A stretch of DNA of 64,000 nucleotides from the NCBI RefSeq assembly GCF_900177615.1, contig NZ_FXAP01000001.1, positions 1,060,825-1,124,824 of the forward strand, in the 5' to 3' direction. Shown piece by piece: positions 30,521 through 40,545 of this stretch. Numbering within the stretch: position 1 is the stretch's first letter; every line of letters begins with the position of its first letter. The translations under genes were made by a program, and so were the position numbers. The notes below the pieces were generated by a model. The model was not told the origin of the DNA. It searched no databases and saw nothing but the letters and a program-made list of their open reading frames with translations. This DNA is from Plantibacter flavus (GTDB lineage Bacteria; Actinomycetota; Actinomycetes; Actinomycetales; Microbacteriaceae).

Positions 30521-31090
30521 TCAGGATCCAGCTCGTGGCCATGGCTGCACAATGAGTGCGTACGCCGCCCAGATCCCGGTGAGCACTGCGGCGGTGATGA
30601 TCCAACGGGTGAGGGAGGGCTTCGACCCTGCAGGATTGATCAGCTGGGCAACCAGGAACGACAGCAACGGCAGGTAGAGCACGAGCCCGACAAGGCCGTC
30701 ATCCGCAGATCCGCATTCACGGCGGGCCGTCTCGACATACGGCGTCAACGGGCTGATGACGACCAGAACGATCGGCACCAACCCGACCGCGAGGATACTC
30801 GCCGCGAGGATGACGAGCTTTCGAACGCGTGTCGTCTCGAACATCGTCGAGCGATGCTGCACCCAGAACCAGCAGAGGACCGCGATAGCGGTCGTCGACG
30901 CAGCGTAGAGCGGCCGCAGATCGTCGACGTCGGCAGGCACGCGGCAGTTCATCCAGTGGAGGACGGAGCCCACGAGCGGGAACCAGGCGACGGCGATGAG
31001 CACGTAGGAGAGCGCGACGATCCCTCCTGGGCTTGGTACCGCAGGCGTCCAAGGCGAGGCGGGCGGCGGTGATGCAGTCGGTTCAGTCAC
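30521..31090 (-). CDS. hypothetical integral membrane protein
   Basis: A 189-residue protein with a Pro/Ser-rich N-terminus and four hydrophobic segments (IVALSYVLIAVAWFPLVGSV, a second in the STTAIAVLCWFWV region, LVILAASILAVGLVPIVLVV, then a fourth pair near the C-terminus). I recognise no family. GTG 31090 with an AGGGAG upstream is preferred; GTG 31141 would add 17 residues. It lies between IS-end-like repeats and a lipoprotein gene on the same strand and may belong to a transferred patch. Confidence 0.5.
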   Translation of the reverse strand: MTEPTASPPPASPWTPAVPSPGGIVALSYVLIAVAWFPLVGSVLHWMNCRVPADVDDLRPLYAASTTAIAVLCWFWVQHRSTMFETTRVRKLVILAASILAVGLVPIVLVVISPLTPYVETARRECGSADDGLVGLVLYLPLLSFLVAQLINPAGSKPSLTRWIITAAVLTGIWAAYALIVQPWPRAGS

Positions 31091-31251
31091 GGGCTCCCTG
31101 TCCGATGAGACGCTGACCTGGTCGAAGGAGGCGAGCTCCACCCAGCGGCACCGAAGGAGATGGTGACCGACGGGCCCACAGCGTGAAGCCGATCGTGGCC
31201 ATCTGGCTCTGAACGGTCATCCGGGCGAAATGTTGTCGAGTCGTGGTGGCG

Positions 31252-31929
31252 CTAGTTGGCCGACCACGGAATGTAGCCTTCGAGGTCATCGATGACGATG
31301 GACGGTGACGGTGGTTGAGCGCGATCGTTCAGAACGATCTTCCAGTCGCCCTCGATCCACTGCAGCGAGGTCGGCGTGCTGACCAAGGCATCTCCCTGCG
31401 CGGCATCCCTCCACACGACATCGATGAGGGCGAAGTCTGCGTCGTATTCATCGATGGCGAATGCGACAACCTGTGGTGCGCCAAGCGCCGGATTTGCGAG
31501 ATCGCCCGGTGACGTCAGCGCGGCGTCTCTCCCGACACCTGGAGCAGTCACCAAGGGGATGAGCCGCGATAGGAGTTCACGGTCCGATGTCAACACCAAG
31601 GCGGTGTAGCCGACCGCAGCTCCGAGCGCCCCGTAAGCAGTACGCGCGAAGCAGTAGCGTTCGCCGTTCTCCTTGACGACGAATGGACCGCTGTCGCTGT
31701 TCTCCGCAGTGACAGCGATCGCACCGACCAACTCCCACCGATTCGTCGGAGCAGTCGACAGCGTGTTCTCCGCCTCAGCCGCGGATGCGCCACAGACGCT
31801 CGCCGCAGCGCTCCTCGGCCCATCCTCCACGGTCGTCGGCTGACCAGGTGCCGGTGACGCAGTGCCCGAGCAGCCGGTGAGTGCGAGCGTCGTGATTCCC
31901 AAGATGAATAGTGGCGTGCGAGTACGCAT
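31252..31929 (-). CDS. hypothetical lipoprotein, DUF8175-like
   Basis: A 225-residue protein with a signal peptide and lipobox (ILGITTLALTGCSG), so it is probably anchored outside the membrane after cleavage before the cysteine. The body has RWELVGAIAV, ERYCFARTAYGALGAAVGY and LQWIEGDWKIVL, a layout I associate with DUF8175-like proteins encoded in actinobacterial integrative and conjugative elements; this link is from memory and tentative. Local GC looks lower than in the neighbours. Start ATG 31929. No conjugation gene is nearby. Confidence 0.55.
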   Translation of the reverse strand: MRTRTPLFILGITTLALTGCSGTASPAPGQPTTVEDGPRSAAASVCGASAAEAENTLSTAPTNRWELVGAIAVTAENSDSGPFVVKENGERYCFARTAYGALGAAVGYTALVLTSDRELLSRLIPLVTAPGVGRDAALTSPGDLANPALGAPQVVAFAIDEYDADFALIDVVWRDAAQGDALVSTPTSLQWIEGDWKIVLNDRAQPPSPSIVIDDLEGYIPWSAN

Positions 31930-31944
31930 GGTCCCCCCTGTGCT

Positions 31945-32178
31945 TCAACCCGACCCCCGGTCTGAAGTTCCCTCACCATAGCAATGCCTCGTGAGCCCGA
32001 TGCGGCTGCGGCCGTCACACTGGAGCCGCCGCTCTCGGCACTTCGGAGCATCGGTGTGGCTCTCGCGGTGGTCGGAAGGCCCTCGGATCAGGTTTCTGCA
32101 CGCGGTTTCTTCGATCGGCGGAGTGACGTCGAACAGCGTCCCGTCCAGATCGAACCCGACTGCGCGTACCACGCTCAC
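31945..32178 (-). pseudogene. truncated HAD-family phosphatase gene
   Basis: From GTG 32178 the frame encodes a perfect HAD motif I (VGFDLDGTLFD) within 20 residues, then loses all resemblance to the family and stops after 77 codons; motifs II-IV are absent. It looks like the 5' stub of a HAD phosphatase gene cut off by a deletion or insertion. A complete but different HAD gene lies 41 bp upstream on the same strand. Not a frameshift that I can repair: no remaining HAD motifs are seen in the other frames nearby. Confidence 0.5.
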
Positions 32179-32219
32179 CCGCCCAGGCTAGCGAAGGGAG
32201 GGGACAGGCCGACGATGGT

Positions 32220-32915
32220 TCACGACGGGCTCGCCAGGGCGAACGCTCGCCACGTCCCTTCCGGGGGCACGATCAGGCACGGCATCCCCAAGGCGGCACC
32301 GCCGACATCGTCGTGCGCCGAGTCGCCGATCATGAGGCAGTCCGCCGGATCGACGCCGAGCGCGTCCGCGGCCAGTCGGAAGATCCGCGGATCGGGCTTC
32401 ACACAACCGACCTCGTAGGACAGGATGACCGCGTCGAATGCAGTGGCGATGCCCCATCGTTCGAGCGCCGGGCGGATGTCCAGCGCGATGTTCGAGACGA
32501 TCCCGAGACGCGCCCCTGCTGCGGACGCTCGGGCGATGAAGTCGGATGCGCCTGCGTTCAACATCCACTGGTTCGGCATCACCGCGTACAGCGCTTCCGC
32601 GACATCGATCGGTATCGCGTCGTCATGGCTCAGGGTCGAGACGAAGGCGTGCCGATGCGCGGTGGGGTCGAGGTCCCAGTCCAGAGCCGGGAACAACCGT
32701 CTGGCATCGCCCCAGACGTTCCGAATCCGCTCACGTGGGATCGTCACCGATACAGGCCCAGTCGCGACCAGGTCGCTCGCCTCATCGATCCACTCGTCCA
32801 CCGAGCGGACGACCGCCAGCGTGTTGTGGAAGTCGAGGAGCACCGCGCTCGGCCGCGGACGTCCCGTCGCGCGCACAGGCTGACCGGAAGCTCCATCACC
32901 GCTGTACTCGCTCAT
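32220..32915 (-). CDS. HAD family hydrolase
   Basis: A 231-residue haloacid-dehalogenase-like protein. Motif I reads AVLLDFHNTL, with His where most phosphatases have the second Asp. Motif II is IVSN, motif III the lysine in GCVKPDPRIF, motif IV MIGDSAHDD. The cap is of the helical C1 type (residues about 45-130). The D-to-H change may alter the reaction. It follows jetC by 75 bp on the same strand, in the place where jetD would normally be. Substrate unknown. Confidence 0.82.
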   Translation of the reverse strand: MSEYSGDGASGQPVRATGRPRPSAVLLDFHNTLAVVRSVDEWIDEASDLVATGPVSVTIPRERIRNVWGDARRLFPALDWDLDPTAHRHAFVSTLSHDDAIPIDVAEALYAVMPNQWMLNAGASDFIARASAAGARLGIVSNIALDIRPALERWGIATAFDAVILSYEVGCVKPDPRIFRLAADALGVDPADCLMIGDSAHDDVGGAALGMPCLIVPPEGTWRAFALASPS

Positions 32916-32990
32916 CCCAGCAACCTAGCTCAGCGGCGCGACCGGAGGGATCGATCACCGCGCATGGTGGCGGGTCGGCGGGTCTCCTGC

Positions 32991-35900
32991 CTATCCGACG
33001 CGTTCGAGCGGCTCGACCGGAGCCGATCGCTCGATCTCGGCGACCCAGGCGTGCCGGGTCGCCGGATCCTTCCGGATCGACAGGAGCCGGTCCATGTAGG
33101 GCTCGAGCGCCGTCACCTTGTCGAGCGGGGCCCCGATCACGAGCTGGAAGCCGAGCCGCAGCCAGGCGACCACCGCACGGCCGGCGAACTCCGAGTCGGC
33201 CTTGATGAAGCCCTCGTCGAGCAGCACTGGCGCGAACCTCGGACGTGGGCGGTCCTCGTCACCGAGCTGGTAGCGGAGGGCTGCGCCGACGATGAACGCG
33301 ACGAGCTCCTGGGTCTCGCCACCGCTCTTGTCGCCGAGCGAGGAGTAGACGCTGACGTCCTGCCCGGACGTGTCGTACCGTACGGCGGTGATCTCGACGT
33401 GACGGCGCACGTCGAGCACCTGGTCGCGGGTCGACTGGGACCCGGCACCCGTGTCGCGCATCGACTCCATGAACCGGCGGAGTCGCTGGAACCTGGCCTC
33501 CAACTCGTCATCGCCGAGGTTCGCGGTGACCTCGCTCGATAGGGCGCGCAGCTCGCGCCGGAAGGCGGAGGCCTCCTCGCGATGCACTCGGCGGAGGACG
33601 ATCTTCAGGCGATCGTGCGCCGGTCCGAACGGCAGGTCGCGCAGGATGTCGTTGACCGGGACCAGGCGGTCCTCGATCTCCTCGACGGCGCTGTCGAACG
33701 CGCTGCTGAGGGGGACCAGGTCCTCGCCGCTCCACTGGGACAACCGGCGGCGCCACTCCTGGCGGCGCTCGGGGAGACCGGTGCCGAGGATGCCGTCGAG
33801 GATCGCCCGGTAGTCGCCGTAGGACTCGAGCGTCGTGCCGAGGTTCGGGTCGTGCCAGATCGACTGGTACTGCTCGAACACGTGCACCTGTGCGAGCGCG
33901 GCCTGCTCCGCCTGGCGGACGGCCGACGACAACTCGTCACCGAGCCGGGCGCGGAGCCGCTTCATCGCATCGCCGAACCCGCTGAGTGACGGCACACCGC
34001 CCACCGCTGCGAGGGAGGCTTCGATCCGCTCGACGTCGGCGGGGGAGACCTCCTCCACCTCGGAGCGCTCGAAGCGGTCGATGACGGTCGTCGCCGCGTC
34101 CTGCTGATCGACGAGGACCCCGTGCTCCTCGTCGAGGCGTCTGACACGGTCCTCGGCCGGGAACCGCTCGGCGTTCGCGGCGTCGAGTTCGCGTTGGGCG
34201 GCCGTGACCGAGCCCTGGAGCTCCTGCAGGACGTCACTGGCGTCGAGCAGACGCTCCAGCTCGGCCGCGGCGGCGTCACGATGCGCAGCAGCACCGTCGA
34301 CGTCGATCCTGGCCCACTCGGTGTCGAGTCGGTACCGGTGGGCGGCCCGCTCGGCCTCACGACGCGACAGCCGCTGCTGGATGCCGGCCTGTCGACCGGC
34401 GATGACCTCGAGGCGCCCGCGGATCTCGGCCGTCTCCGCCTCGATCGACGCGATCCGCGCCTCATTGGTGAAGCCGAGGATCGGTGCACCGCCCGTGTCG
34501 CCGTGGGAGCCGCGGCGGCCGTCACGCAGCTGGCCGTTCACGGTCACGCGGCGCCCGCCACCTGAGAGTTCCGACGGAGACTCCACGCACCGCGCGTCGA
34601 TCCGGTCCGAGCTCACGCGCTGCTCGACCCACGTGCTGAACGGGGAGGTGCGGTACGTGACGCGGCCGGAGATGAACGCGGGGTCACCCGCGTCTGGGGA
34701 GGACGGCTCGTGGAGTGGGACACCCTCGAACTGCAGGCGGACCGGGATCCTGACCGCGTCGATCGCGCGGCCGAACGCGTCGAGGTGCTCCTCATCGACG
34801 AGGACGGTCCTCGCGAGACCGTGCAGGGTGACCTCGATGGCGGGACGCCAGGCGGCATAGGCGGGAGCGACGTCGATGAGCTCGGCCACGAACGGCAGCT
34901 GTTCGGGATCGAGTCCGGCCGCCTCGGCGAGGGCGAGCCGTGCCCGATGGAGTCGATCGGGGACCGCGCCGTCACGGCCACGAAGCGACTGCAGCTCACG
35001 GCGGAGTTCGGTGTTGCGCTCCTCGAGGGGGAACGCTTCGCGATGCAGCTGGGCGCGATCGGTCTCGATGTCGTCGAGCGCGGTGTCGTCGTCGGCGAGG
35101 AAGTCCTCGCTGCGGCCGAGCGCACGCCGGAACGAGGCTTCATCCTCGATCGGATCGTCGAGGACCTCGGTGCGCTCGTCGAACAGCGACCTGGCTCGCG
35201 CCACCTCGGCGTGCGTCGCCTCCGCGGCCTCACGGCGTTCTTCAGCACGCCGCAGCGCGCTCCCGCCCTGCTCCGACACCTGACGCTCGAGTTCACGGAC
35301 GCGGACTCCCGCCGCAGCGGCTCGTGCCCGCGCCGCCTCCAGCGTGGCTCCGGCCTCGAGCTTCTCCCGTCGGTTCCGGGAGACCGCCTCATCGAGCAGT
35401 GCCTCGTGCGCGCGACTGCGCCAGACGGTGAACGGCGTCGTACCGTCCTCCGTGAAACCGAGGCGCTCGAGGTCGGCAGCCGCCCGGTGCCCGTCCTCAT
35501 AGTCGCGACGCAGCTCACCGAGCCGCTCGAGCACCCGAGCCTTGCGGCTCTCGGTCTCCATCGCGAGGTACGCCTCGTCGAGCGCCTCGAAGTGCGACAG
35601 CGCCCGGTCGGCCGCGTCGTACGTGCTCGGACGCTCCAGCACCATCGACTTGTACAGGCCGTCGACCGTCGGCAGGTGCTGGCCCGCCTGGATCCGGGCC
35701 AGCAGACGCATCGCCCGACCACCGTCGCCACCGGCACCGATGCCGAGACGGGTGTGCAGGGTGTAGGACAGCTCCGCGTAGGTGTCGCGGACGACGAATC
35801 CGGGGATCCGGCCCTGAAGCTCACCGGCGTCGAACCGCTTCGGCACGAACGCCTCGAGGTCCGTGAGCTCGAACGGCCCGTCGACGGTCGCCATCGTCAT

Positions 35901-36371
35901 CGACAGGTCACCGGTGCGCAGCGCACGTCGGGGGACGAGGTAGGCGCGCACGACGGTGAAGCGACGGTCGTCGTCGTTGAGGAACGTCACCGCCACGGCA
36001 CCCCAGGTGAGCTGATCCGTGCCGCGCAGGTTGATGTCGCGCATCGCCCCGGTCTGCGGGTCCCGTGCCGAGTCGACCTTGCCGCGGAGATAGGTGAGCA
36101 GGTTGCGCTGGTCGGGATTCCGCGCCCGTCCGACCGCCGCGTCGTTGGATGCTCCGTTGAACGGCACGTCCGACGGCATCATGACCGCGAGGTACGCGTC
36201 CATGAGTGAGCTCTTCCCGGTTCCGGAGGCGCCGGAGATGAGCGTCGCGCGGGAGGCGAAGTCGACCGACCGGTACCCGTCGAACCCACCCCAGTTGATG
36301 ACCTGCATCCGTTCGATGCGCCACTGTTCGACGAGGTCCAGCAGGGTGTCGGTGTCCGTGGAGCGGCTCAT
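32991..36371 (-). CDS. jetC: SMC-like ATPase of a Wadjet/MksB-type complex (JetC)
   Basis: A 1126-residue SbcC/MukB-like protein. Walker A is [10 protein letters not shown] (residues 46-55), the ABC signature DKSGGETQ starts near 1014, and Walker B VLLDEGF is at 1049-1055, so the ATPase head is complete. Between them lie two long coiled-coil arms (about 330-520 and 700-1000) around a hinge (near 560-690). In Wadjet, JetABC extrudes DNA loops and JetD cleaves plasmids; MksBEF relatives without a nuclease act as condensins. ATG 36371 overlaps the jetB stop by 4 nt. No jetD follows. Confidence 0.9.
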   Translation of the reverse strand: MSRSTDTDTLLDLVEQWRIERMQVINWGGFDGYRSVDFASRATLISGASGTGKSSLMDAYLAVMMPSDVPFNGASNDAAVGRARNPDQRNLLTYLRGKVDSARDPQTGAMRDINLRGTDQLTWGAVAVTFLNDDDRRFTVVRAYLVPRRALRTGDLSMTMATVDGPFELTDLEAFVPKRFDAGELQGRIPGFVVRDTYAELSYTLHTRLGIGAGGDGGRAMRLLARIQAGQHLPTVDGLYKSMVLERPSTYDAADRALSHFEALDEAYLAMETESRKARVLERLGELRRDYEDGHRAAADLERLGFTEDGTTPFTVWRSRAHEALLDEAVSRNRREKLEAGATLEAARARAAAAGVRVRELERQVSEQGGSALRRAEERREAAEATHAEVARARSLFDERTEVLDDPIEDEASFRRALGRSEDFLADDDTALDDIETDRAQLHREAFPLEERNTELRRELQSLRGRDGAVPDRLHRARLALAEAAGLDPEQLPFVAELIDVAPAYAAWRPAIEVTLHGLARTVLVDEEHLDAFGRAIDAVRIPVRLQFEGVPLHEPSSPDAGDPAFISGRVTYRTSPFSTWVEQRVSSDRIDARCVESPSELSGGGRRVTVNGQLRDGRRGSHGDTGGAPILGFTNEARIASIEAETAEIRGRLEVIAGRQAGIQQRLSRREAERAAHRYRLDTEWARIDVDGAAAHRDAAAAELERLLDASDVLQELQGSVTAAQRELDAANAERFPAEDRVRRLDEEHGVLVDQQDAATTVIDRFERSEVEEVSPADVERIEASLAAVGGVPSLSGFGDAMKRLRARLGDELSSAVRQAEQAALAQVHVFEQYQSIWHDPNLGTTLESYGDYRAILDGILGTGLPERRQEWRRRLSQWSGEDLVPLSSAFDSAVEEIEDRLVPVNDILRDLPFGPAHDRLKIVLRRVHREEASAFRRELRALSSEVTANLGDDELEARFQRLRRFMESMRDTGAGSQSTRDQVLDVRRHVEITAVRYDTSGQDVSVYSSLGDKSGGETQELVAFIVGAALRYQLGDEDRPRPRFAPVLLDEGFIKADSEFAGRAVVAWLRLGFQLVIGAPLDKVTALEPYMDRLLSIRKDPATRHAWVAEIERSAPVEPLERVG

Positions 36372-37219
36372 CGGTCGTCCTCTGCTGCTGGTGGCTGGGT
36401 CTGGTCGTCGGGGGAGTCCTGCGACTCGGCTGCGGTGCCGTCGGGCTCGTCGTCCGAGTCCGCGTCGGCATCGGCATCGGGTCGCGGCTGTTCGGAGGCC
36501 GGATCGACCGCTGCGGTCTGCGTCTCGAGCCACTCCAGGAGATCCTGGAGGCGCTCGAGGGGGAGGAGCGTCTCCACCACCGACGCGATCCGGTGGCGGC
36601 GGGCGTCCTTGGTCCGCAGCAGGACGCGCGCGGTCAGCAACTTGTCGATCGCGCGTTCGACGCGTCCGTCGTCACGGGCGCGGTCGGTGGCGTGCTCGGG
36701 CCGGAAGCTCGCGACGAAGCCGAGCAGCTCGTCGTGTTCGACGATCGCGGCCCGTGCGCCGTTGGCCAGTTCGGTCCGGAGACGCGTCCGAAGGTAGACG
36801 AGCAGGATCGTCTCCTCGCGGCTGTAGCTGGTGTCGTGCAGCAGGGTCGGAAAGGGACGCCGCCCACTCTCCGAGCCCGCCTGACGCTTGAAGGCGACCT
36901 CGGCCGAGCGGTCCACCTCGAGCTCCAGGAACAGCTCGTTCAGACGGGACCGGAGCAGCGACTCGGACTCGAGGACCGTCCGCCACTCGGCAGGCTGGAG
37001 CGCGGGGCTGACGTAGCGGTGCTTCAGCAGAGCGACGAGCGCACGACGTTGAGCGGCGTCGAGGCGTCCCTCGTCCCCTTCGAAGAGGGCGAACGAGTCG
37101 TCATCCGGGCCGGCCACCGGCGCCGCGGCGGGTGCGAAGGCGTCGAGTCCGTCGGTCGTCAGATCGTCCGACGTCGGGTCGGTCGTCGCCGTCACGGTGG
37201 GATCCGTCTCGGAGGTCAT
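36368..37219 (-). CDS. jetB: JetB / MksE-like DUF4194 protein
   Basis: A 283-residue protein with an acidic N-terminal tail, a DUF4194 core ([61 protein letters not shown]; about residues 55-235), and a very acidic C-terminal tail. This is the KITE-type winged-helix subunit of Wadjet/MksBEF complexes, bridging the kleisin and the SMC head. It sits between jetA (no overlap, 1 nt gap) and jetC (4-nt overlap), so the three are made together. Confidence 0.88.
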   Translation of the reverse strand: MTSETDPTVTATTDPTSDDLTTDGLDAFAPAAAPVAGPDDDSFALFEGDEGRLDAAQRRALVALLKHRYVSPALQPAEWRTVLESESLLRSRLNELFLELEVDRSAEVAFKRQAGSESGRRPFPTLLHDTSYSREETILLVYLRTRLRTELANGARAAIVEHDELLGFVASFRPEHATDRARDDGRVERAIDKLLTARVLLRTKDARRHRIASVVETLLPLERLQDLLEWLETQTAAVDPASEQPRPDADADADSDDEPDGTAAESQDSPDDQTQPPAAEDDR

Positions 37220-37220
37220 G

Positions 37221-38768
37221 TCATTCCGTTCCGCGCCCGGCCTGGTCGGCCGGAGCAGTGGTCGTGGTCGTCGTGGGTCGCGTCAGCGCTGCGACACCGG
37301 CCTCACCGAGCGGGAAGGCCGGGAGTTCGAACGCGGTGGTCGTCCCATCCGGACGGACCGTCTCGTAGCGACGGCGTGGTGCCTGCTCGTCATACGTGCC
37401 CAGCTGGGTCATGAGGTGGACGAGGCCGAAGAGCTCCACCGGTCGTCGGAGTTCCGGATCGAGCCCGGAGAACGCCGCATGGGCGTCCTCGGCACCGGAG
37501 GTCACCGCATCGAGGAGCCCGGCCCGGAGCTCGTCGAGGAGCGGACCGCCCTGGGACCGGAGGGTGTCGAGCGACATCGCCGCGCCGTCGCTCCGTTCGA
37601 CGTTCGTCGCGATCGGCGGCGGAGCGACCTCGACGTCCGGATCGTAGAAACGCTCGCGCAGGTGCTCGATGTCGATGGTCTCGGGGAGGAGCGGCAGGTC
37701 GACGGTGGCGCGTGGTCCCGCGGTCCGCATCCAGATGCCGAGACGCTGGTTCAGTGCTCGCAGGGTCGTGTCGAGTTCGCAGTCCTGCACGACGTCGTGA
37801 TGCACGATGTGGTCGCGGAGCGTCGCGGTGAGCCGCCGACGCTGCGCGAGGACGTCGTCGATCCCCTGTCGGATGATCCCGACGGCACCCCGGAAGCCAC
37901 GGAGCTCCGCGGGCCCGAGCCTGGCCGAGAAGGGGTGGTCGAGGATCGTGGAGAGGTCGCGCTTGAGGTCCTGCAGCAGATCGTCGTTGCGGAGGAGTTC
38001 GAAAGCGCCCTCGAAGGCCCGACCCTCGGCCGTCGCCGTCATGAGCTCGTCGGTGCGCCGCAGGTAGTCGTCGAGGATCTCGCCGATCGGACGGGTGTCG
38101 TTCCGGAAGTCCTCGACGATCCGCCGGTGCATCGCGATGACCGACTCCTCGACCCGGCGGAAGTCGCTCGGGAGCTGACGGATGAGGTCGGCGATGTTCG
38201 CGTAGCCGTCCTGCATCCGGTCGTCGCTCGCCGCGACGACGGTGCCGCCGGCCGCGACCCGTTCGCGTTCCGCCTGGAGCTCGGCGAGCTGCGCGTCGAT
38301 GCGACGCAGATGCTCGTCACGATCCGGGTCGGCCTGGAGCGCCCATCGGCGCACGGAGTCGAGGATCATGGTCAGGCGCGACTCACTGATGAGGGCGCGG
38401 TCATGCGCGAGGCCGTCGACGAGCGAGACCGCTTCGAGCGCGTGCGAGGTGAGCGAGTACTGCTCCTCGCCGTCGTCGGTGCTCGTCCGGACGAGCCACT
38501 GGTCGTGCACCCACTCCCGGCAGAGGGTCCGTCCGCCACCGCGTTCGTCGCCGCCGGCCGGGATCCGGGCTCCGCGTGCCGCGAGTTCGCCGAGGTACTC
38601 CTCGACCTGCAGATGGAAGCGGTCCGCTGCGACGAACTGGACGTCACGGCCGAACGTTGTCCGGAAGATCGCGACAACCGCGGGTGCGGTCGGCCTGCTC
38701 AGCAGCCGGATCGCGGGACGCTCCAGCGCGTCCCGGACGCGGCCGAACTCTCCGCCGATCTCTCCCAC
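37221..38768 (-). CDS. jetA: JetA / MksF-like DUF3375 protein (kleisin)
   Basis: A 515-residue DUF3375 protein: [20 protein letters not shown] at the start, [19 protein letters not shown] and [19 protein letters not shown] in the middle, and a Thr/Ala tail. It is the kleisin-like subunit that closes the SMC ring. The frame is open to 38906, but GTG 38768 has a strong GAGGAG site and begins the conserved sequence. It heads the jetABC operon, divergent from the alpha/beta hydrolase at 39014; a GATAAT box near 38824 on the minus strand may be the -10. Confidence 0.88.
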   Translation of the reverse strand: MGEIGGEFGRVRDALERPAIRLLSRPTAPAVVAIFRTTFGRDVQFVAADRFHLQVEEYLGELAARGARIPAGGDERGGGRTLCREWVHDQWLVRTSTDDGEEQYSLTSHALEAVSLVDGLAHDRALISESRLTMILDSVRRWALQADPDRDEHLRRIDAQLAELQAERERVAAGGTVVAASDDRMQDGYANIADLIRQLPSDFRRVEESVIAMHRRIVEDFRNDTRPIGEILDDYLRRTDELMTATAEGRAFEGAFELLRNDDLLQDLKRDLSTILDHPFSARLGPAELRGFRGAVGIIRQGIDDVLAQRRRLTATLRDHIVHHDVVQDCELDTTLRALNQRLGIWMRTAGPRATVDLPLLPETIDIEHLRERFYDPDVEVAPPPIATNVERSDGAAMSLDTLRSQGGPLLDELRAGLLDAVTSGAEDAHAAFSGLDPELRRPVELFGLVHLMTQLGTYDEQAPRRRYETVRPDGTTTAFELPAFPLGEAGVAALTRPTTTTTTAPADQAGRGTE

Positions 38769-39013
38769 TGCACTCCTCGATCGTCCGGGCACACGAACAC
38801 CCCGAGGCCACCGCAGCTGCCAGATTATCAGCGCGCCGCACCCGTGGTGAGCCACGCCGGGCATCGACGGTCCCGATCCGCCCGGGCCCGGTCCGGCCGC
38901 TGTCAAGGTCCAGGGGCAGGCCGGGTGGTCCGGTTACGGTGAGGACATGGGAACAGAGCGATGCCCCGAGGTCCTGCGGGGAGACGGTTGAGCCGCGCGA
39001 ACGGTGATCGCCG

Positions 39014-39697
39014 GTGATCCGTTCGGTGCTGCGGATGATCGGTTGGTGGGCGCGCGACTACGCCTACGCACTCGTCTGGCAGGTCCGGGCCTTCGTCAGC
39101 CGAACCGACCCGCACGACTTCTTGTCCGGCGACCGGTCACCGATCGTCGTCCTCCCGGGCGTCTATGAGACCTGGCGATTCCTCGAGCCGCTCATCCGCA
39201 GACTCCACGACGACGGGCACCCGGTGCACGTGATCGACCCGCTCGGACGCAACGACCGCACGGTCCCGGTGGCGGCACGACTCGTCGCCGACTACCTCGA
39301 GGCGAACGGGCTCGGCGACGTCGTCCTCCTCGCGCACAGCAAGGGCGGGCTCGTCGGCAAGTACGTCATGTCGCTCGGCGGCGGCGGAGCCCGGATCTCC
39401 GGGATGCTCGCCGTCGCGGCGCCGTTCGCCGGATCGCGGTACGCGAGGCTCATGCTCCTCCCGAGCCTGCGCATCTTCACCCCCGATGACCCGACGATCC
39501 TCGCGCTCTCCCGAGAGGCGACCGTCAATCCGAGGATCGTCTCCGTCTACGGGCGCTTCGATCCGCACATCCCGGGCGGCAGCCGACTCGACGGCGCCAA
39601 GAACGTGGAACTCGACACCGGCGGACACTTCCGGATCCTCGCCCACCCGCGGGTGTTCGCGGAGGCACAGCTGCTGGCGGACGGGCGGGACGCATGA
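39014..39697 (+). CDS. alpha/beta hydrolase (lipase-like)
   Basis: A 227-residue hydrolase. It has IVVLPGVYETWRFLEPL near the N-terminus, the nucleophile elbow LLAHSKGGLVG, and a late histidine in DTGGHFRILAHP. This fits the lipase/esterase branch that includes proteins with A-H-S-x-G-G. A short hydrophobic/aromatic N-terminus (WWARDYAYALVW) may associate with the membrane. The 3' end overlaps a glycosyltransferase gene by 4 nt, so the hydrolase may act on the same glycan or glycolipid. The GTG start lacks a clear ribosome binding site. Confidence 0.78.
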   Translation: MIRSVLRMIGWWARDYAYALVWQVRAFVSRTDPHDFLSGDRSPIVVLPGVYETWRFLEPLIRRLHDDGHPVHVIDPLGRNDRTVPVAARLVADYLEANGLGDVVLLAHSKGGLVGKYVMSLGGGGARISGMLAVAAPFAGSRYARLMLLPSLRIFTPDDPTILALSREATVNPRIVSVYGRFDPHIPGGSRLDGAKNVELDTGGHFRILAHPRVFAEAQLLADGRDA

Positions 39698-40494
39698 CGG
39701 TCGAGACGCTCGAGACCGCGCTCCATCCGCTCATGACCGTGGACGTGGTCGTTCCGGTGAAGGACGACGCCGCACTCCTCCGACGCTGTCTGCGGTCGCT
39801 CCGCGCGCAGCACACCAGACCCGCATCGATCATCGTCGTCGACAACGGCAGCCGCGATCGTTCCGAGGTCGCGGCCATCGCCGAGCGGTACGACGCGGTC
39901 CTCATCGATGAGCCGATGCCCGGCATCCCCGCGGCGAACGCAGCCGGGTTCGACCACGCGACCGCGACGGTCGTGGCGAGACTCGACGCGGACTGCGTGC
40001 CGCCACCGGACTGGGTGACCAGGATCGCCGAGGCGTTCGCGATGGATCCGGAGTTGGAAGCGCTCACCGGCCCCGCCGTCTTCATCGACGGTCCGCGCCT
40101 GCTCCGTGCACCGCTCGCCGGCCTCTACCTCGGGGCGTACCGGCTCTTCGTCGGAGCCGCCCTCGCCCAGGTCCCGATCTTCGGGTCCAACTGTGCGATC
40201 CGGCGCGCGACGTGGGACCAGATCGCCGAGGCGGTGCATCGCGAGGATGCGGAACTGCACGACGATCTGGACGTCTCGGCCCATCTGGGTCTCCACCGAC
40301 GCGTGCGCTACGACCGGTCGCTCGGGATGGGGATCTCGATGCGCCCGTTCACCGATGCCGGTTCGCTCGCCCTCCGGATGCGTCGGGGCTGGACCACTCT
40401 GCGTGTGCACTGGCCGGAGGACCTGCCCGCTGTCCGATGGCTCCAGCGCAGCACACGACTGCGTGGCGGTTCACCGGGAGCGCTTCGGCGCTGA
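39694..40494 (+). CDS. glycosyltransferase family 2
   Basis: A 266-residue GT-A fold transferase: VDVVVPVKDDAALLRRCLRSL and IIVVDNGSRDRS form the nucleotide-binding part, and D98-A-D100 (ARLDADCVPP) is the metal-binding DxD. The acceptor half includes HREDAELHDDLDVS, with the catalytic acidic pair. No membrane segments. It is coupled to the upstream hydrolase and points towards four more transferase genes on the other strand. Donor and acceptor are unknown. Confidence 0.83.
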   Translation: MTVETLETALHPLMTVDVVVPVKDDAALLRRCLRSLRAQHTRPASIIVVDNGSRDRSEVAAIAERYDAVLIDEPMPGIPAANAAGFDHATATVVARLDADCVPPPDWVTRIAEAFAMDPELEALTGPAVFIDGPRLLRAPLAGLYLGAYRLFVGAALAQVPIFGSNCAIRRATWDQIAEAVHREDAELHDDLDVSAHLGLHRRVRYDRSLGMGISMRPFTDAGSLALRMRRGWTTLRVHWPEDLPAVRWLQRSTRLRGGSPGALRR

Positions 40495-40545
40495 CGAGTG
40501 ACGCCCCTGGCAGTGGCCGACGAGACGGCACTGCCCCGTCGACCG

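Noticed and set aside
38947-38991. A 14-codon open frame before the alpha/beta hydrolase as a possible leader peptide
   Set aside because: No ribosome binding site, no attenuator-like hairpins and no codon bias; expected by chance.
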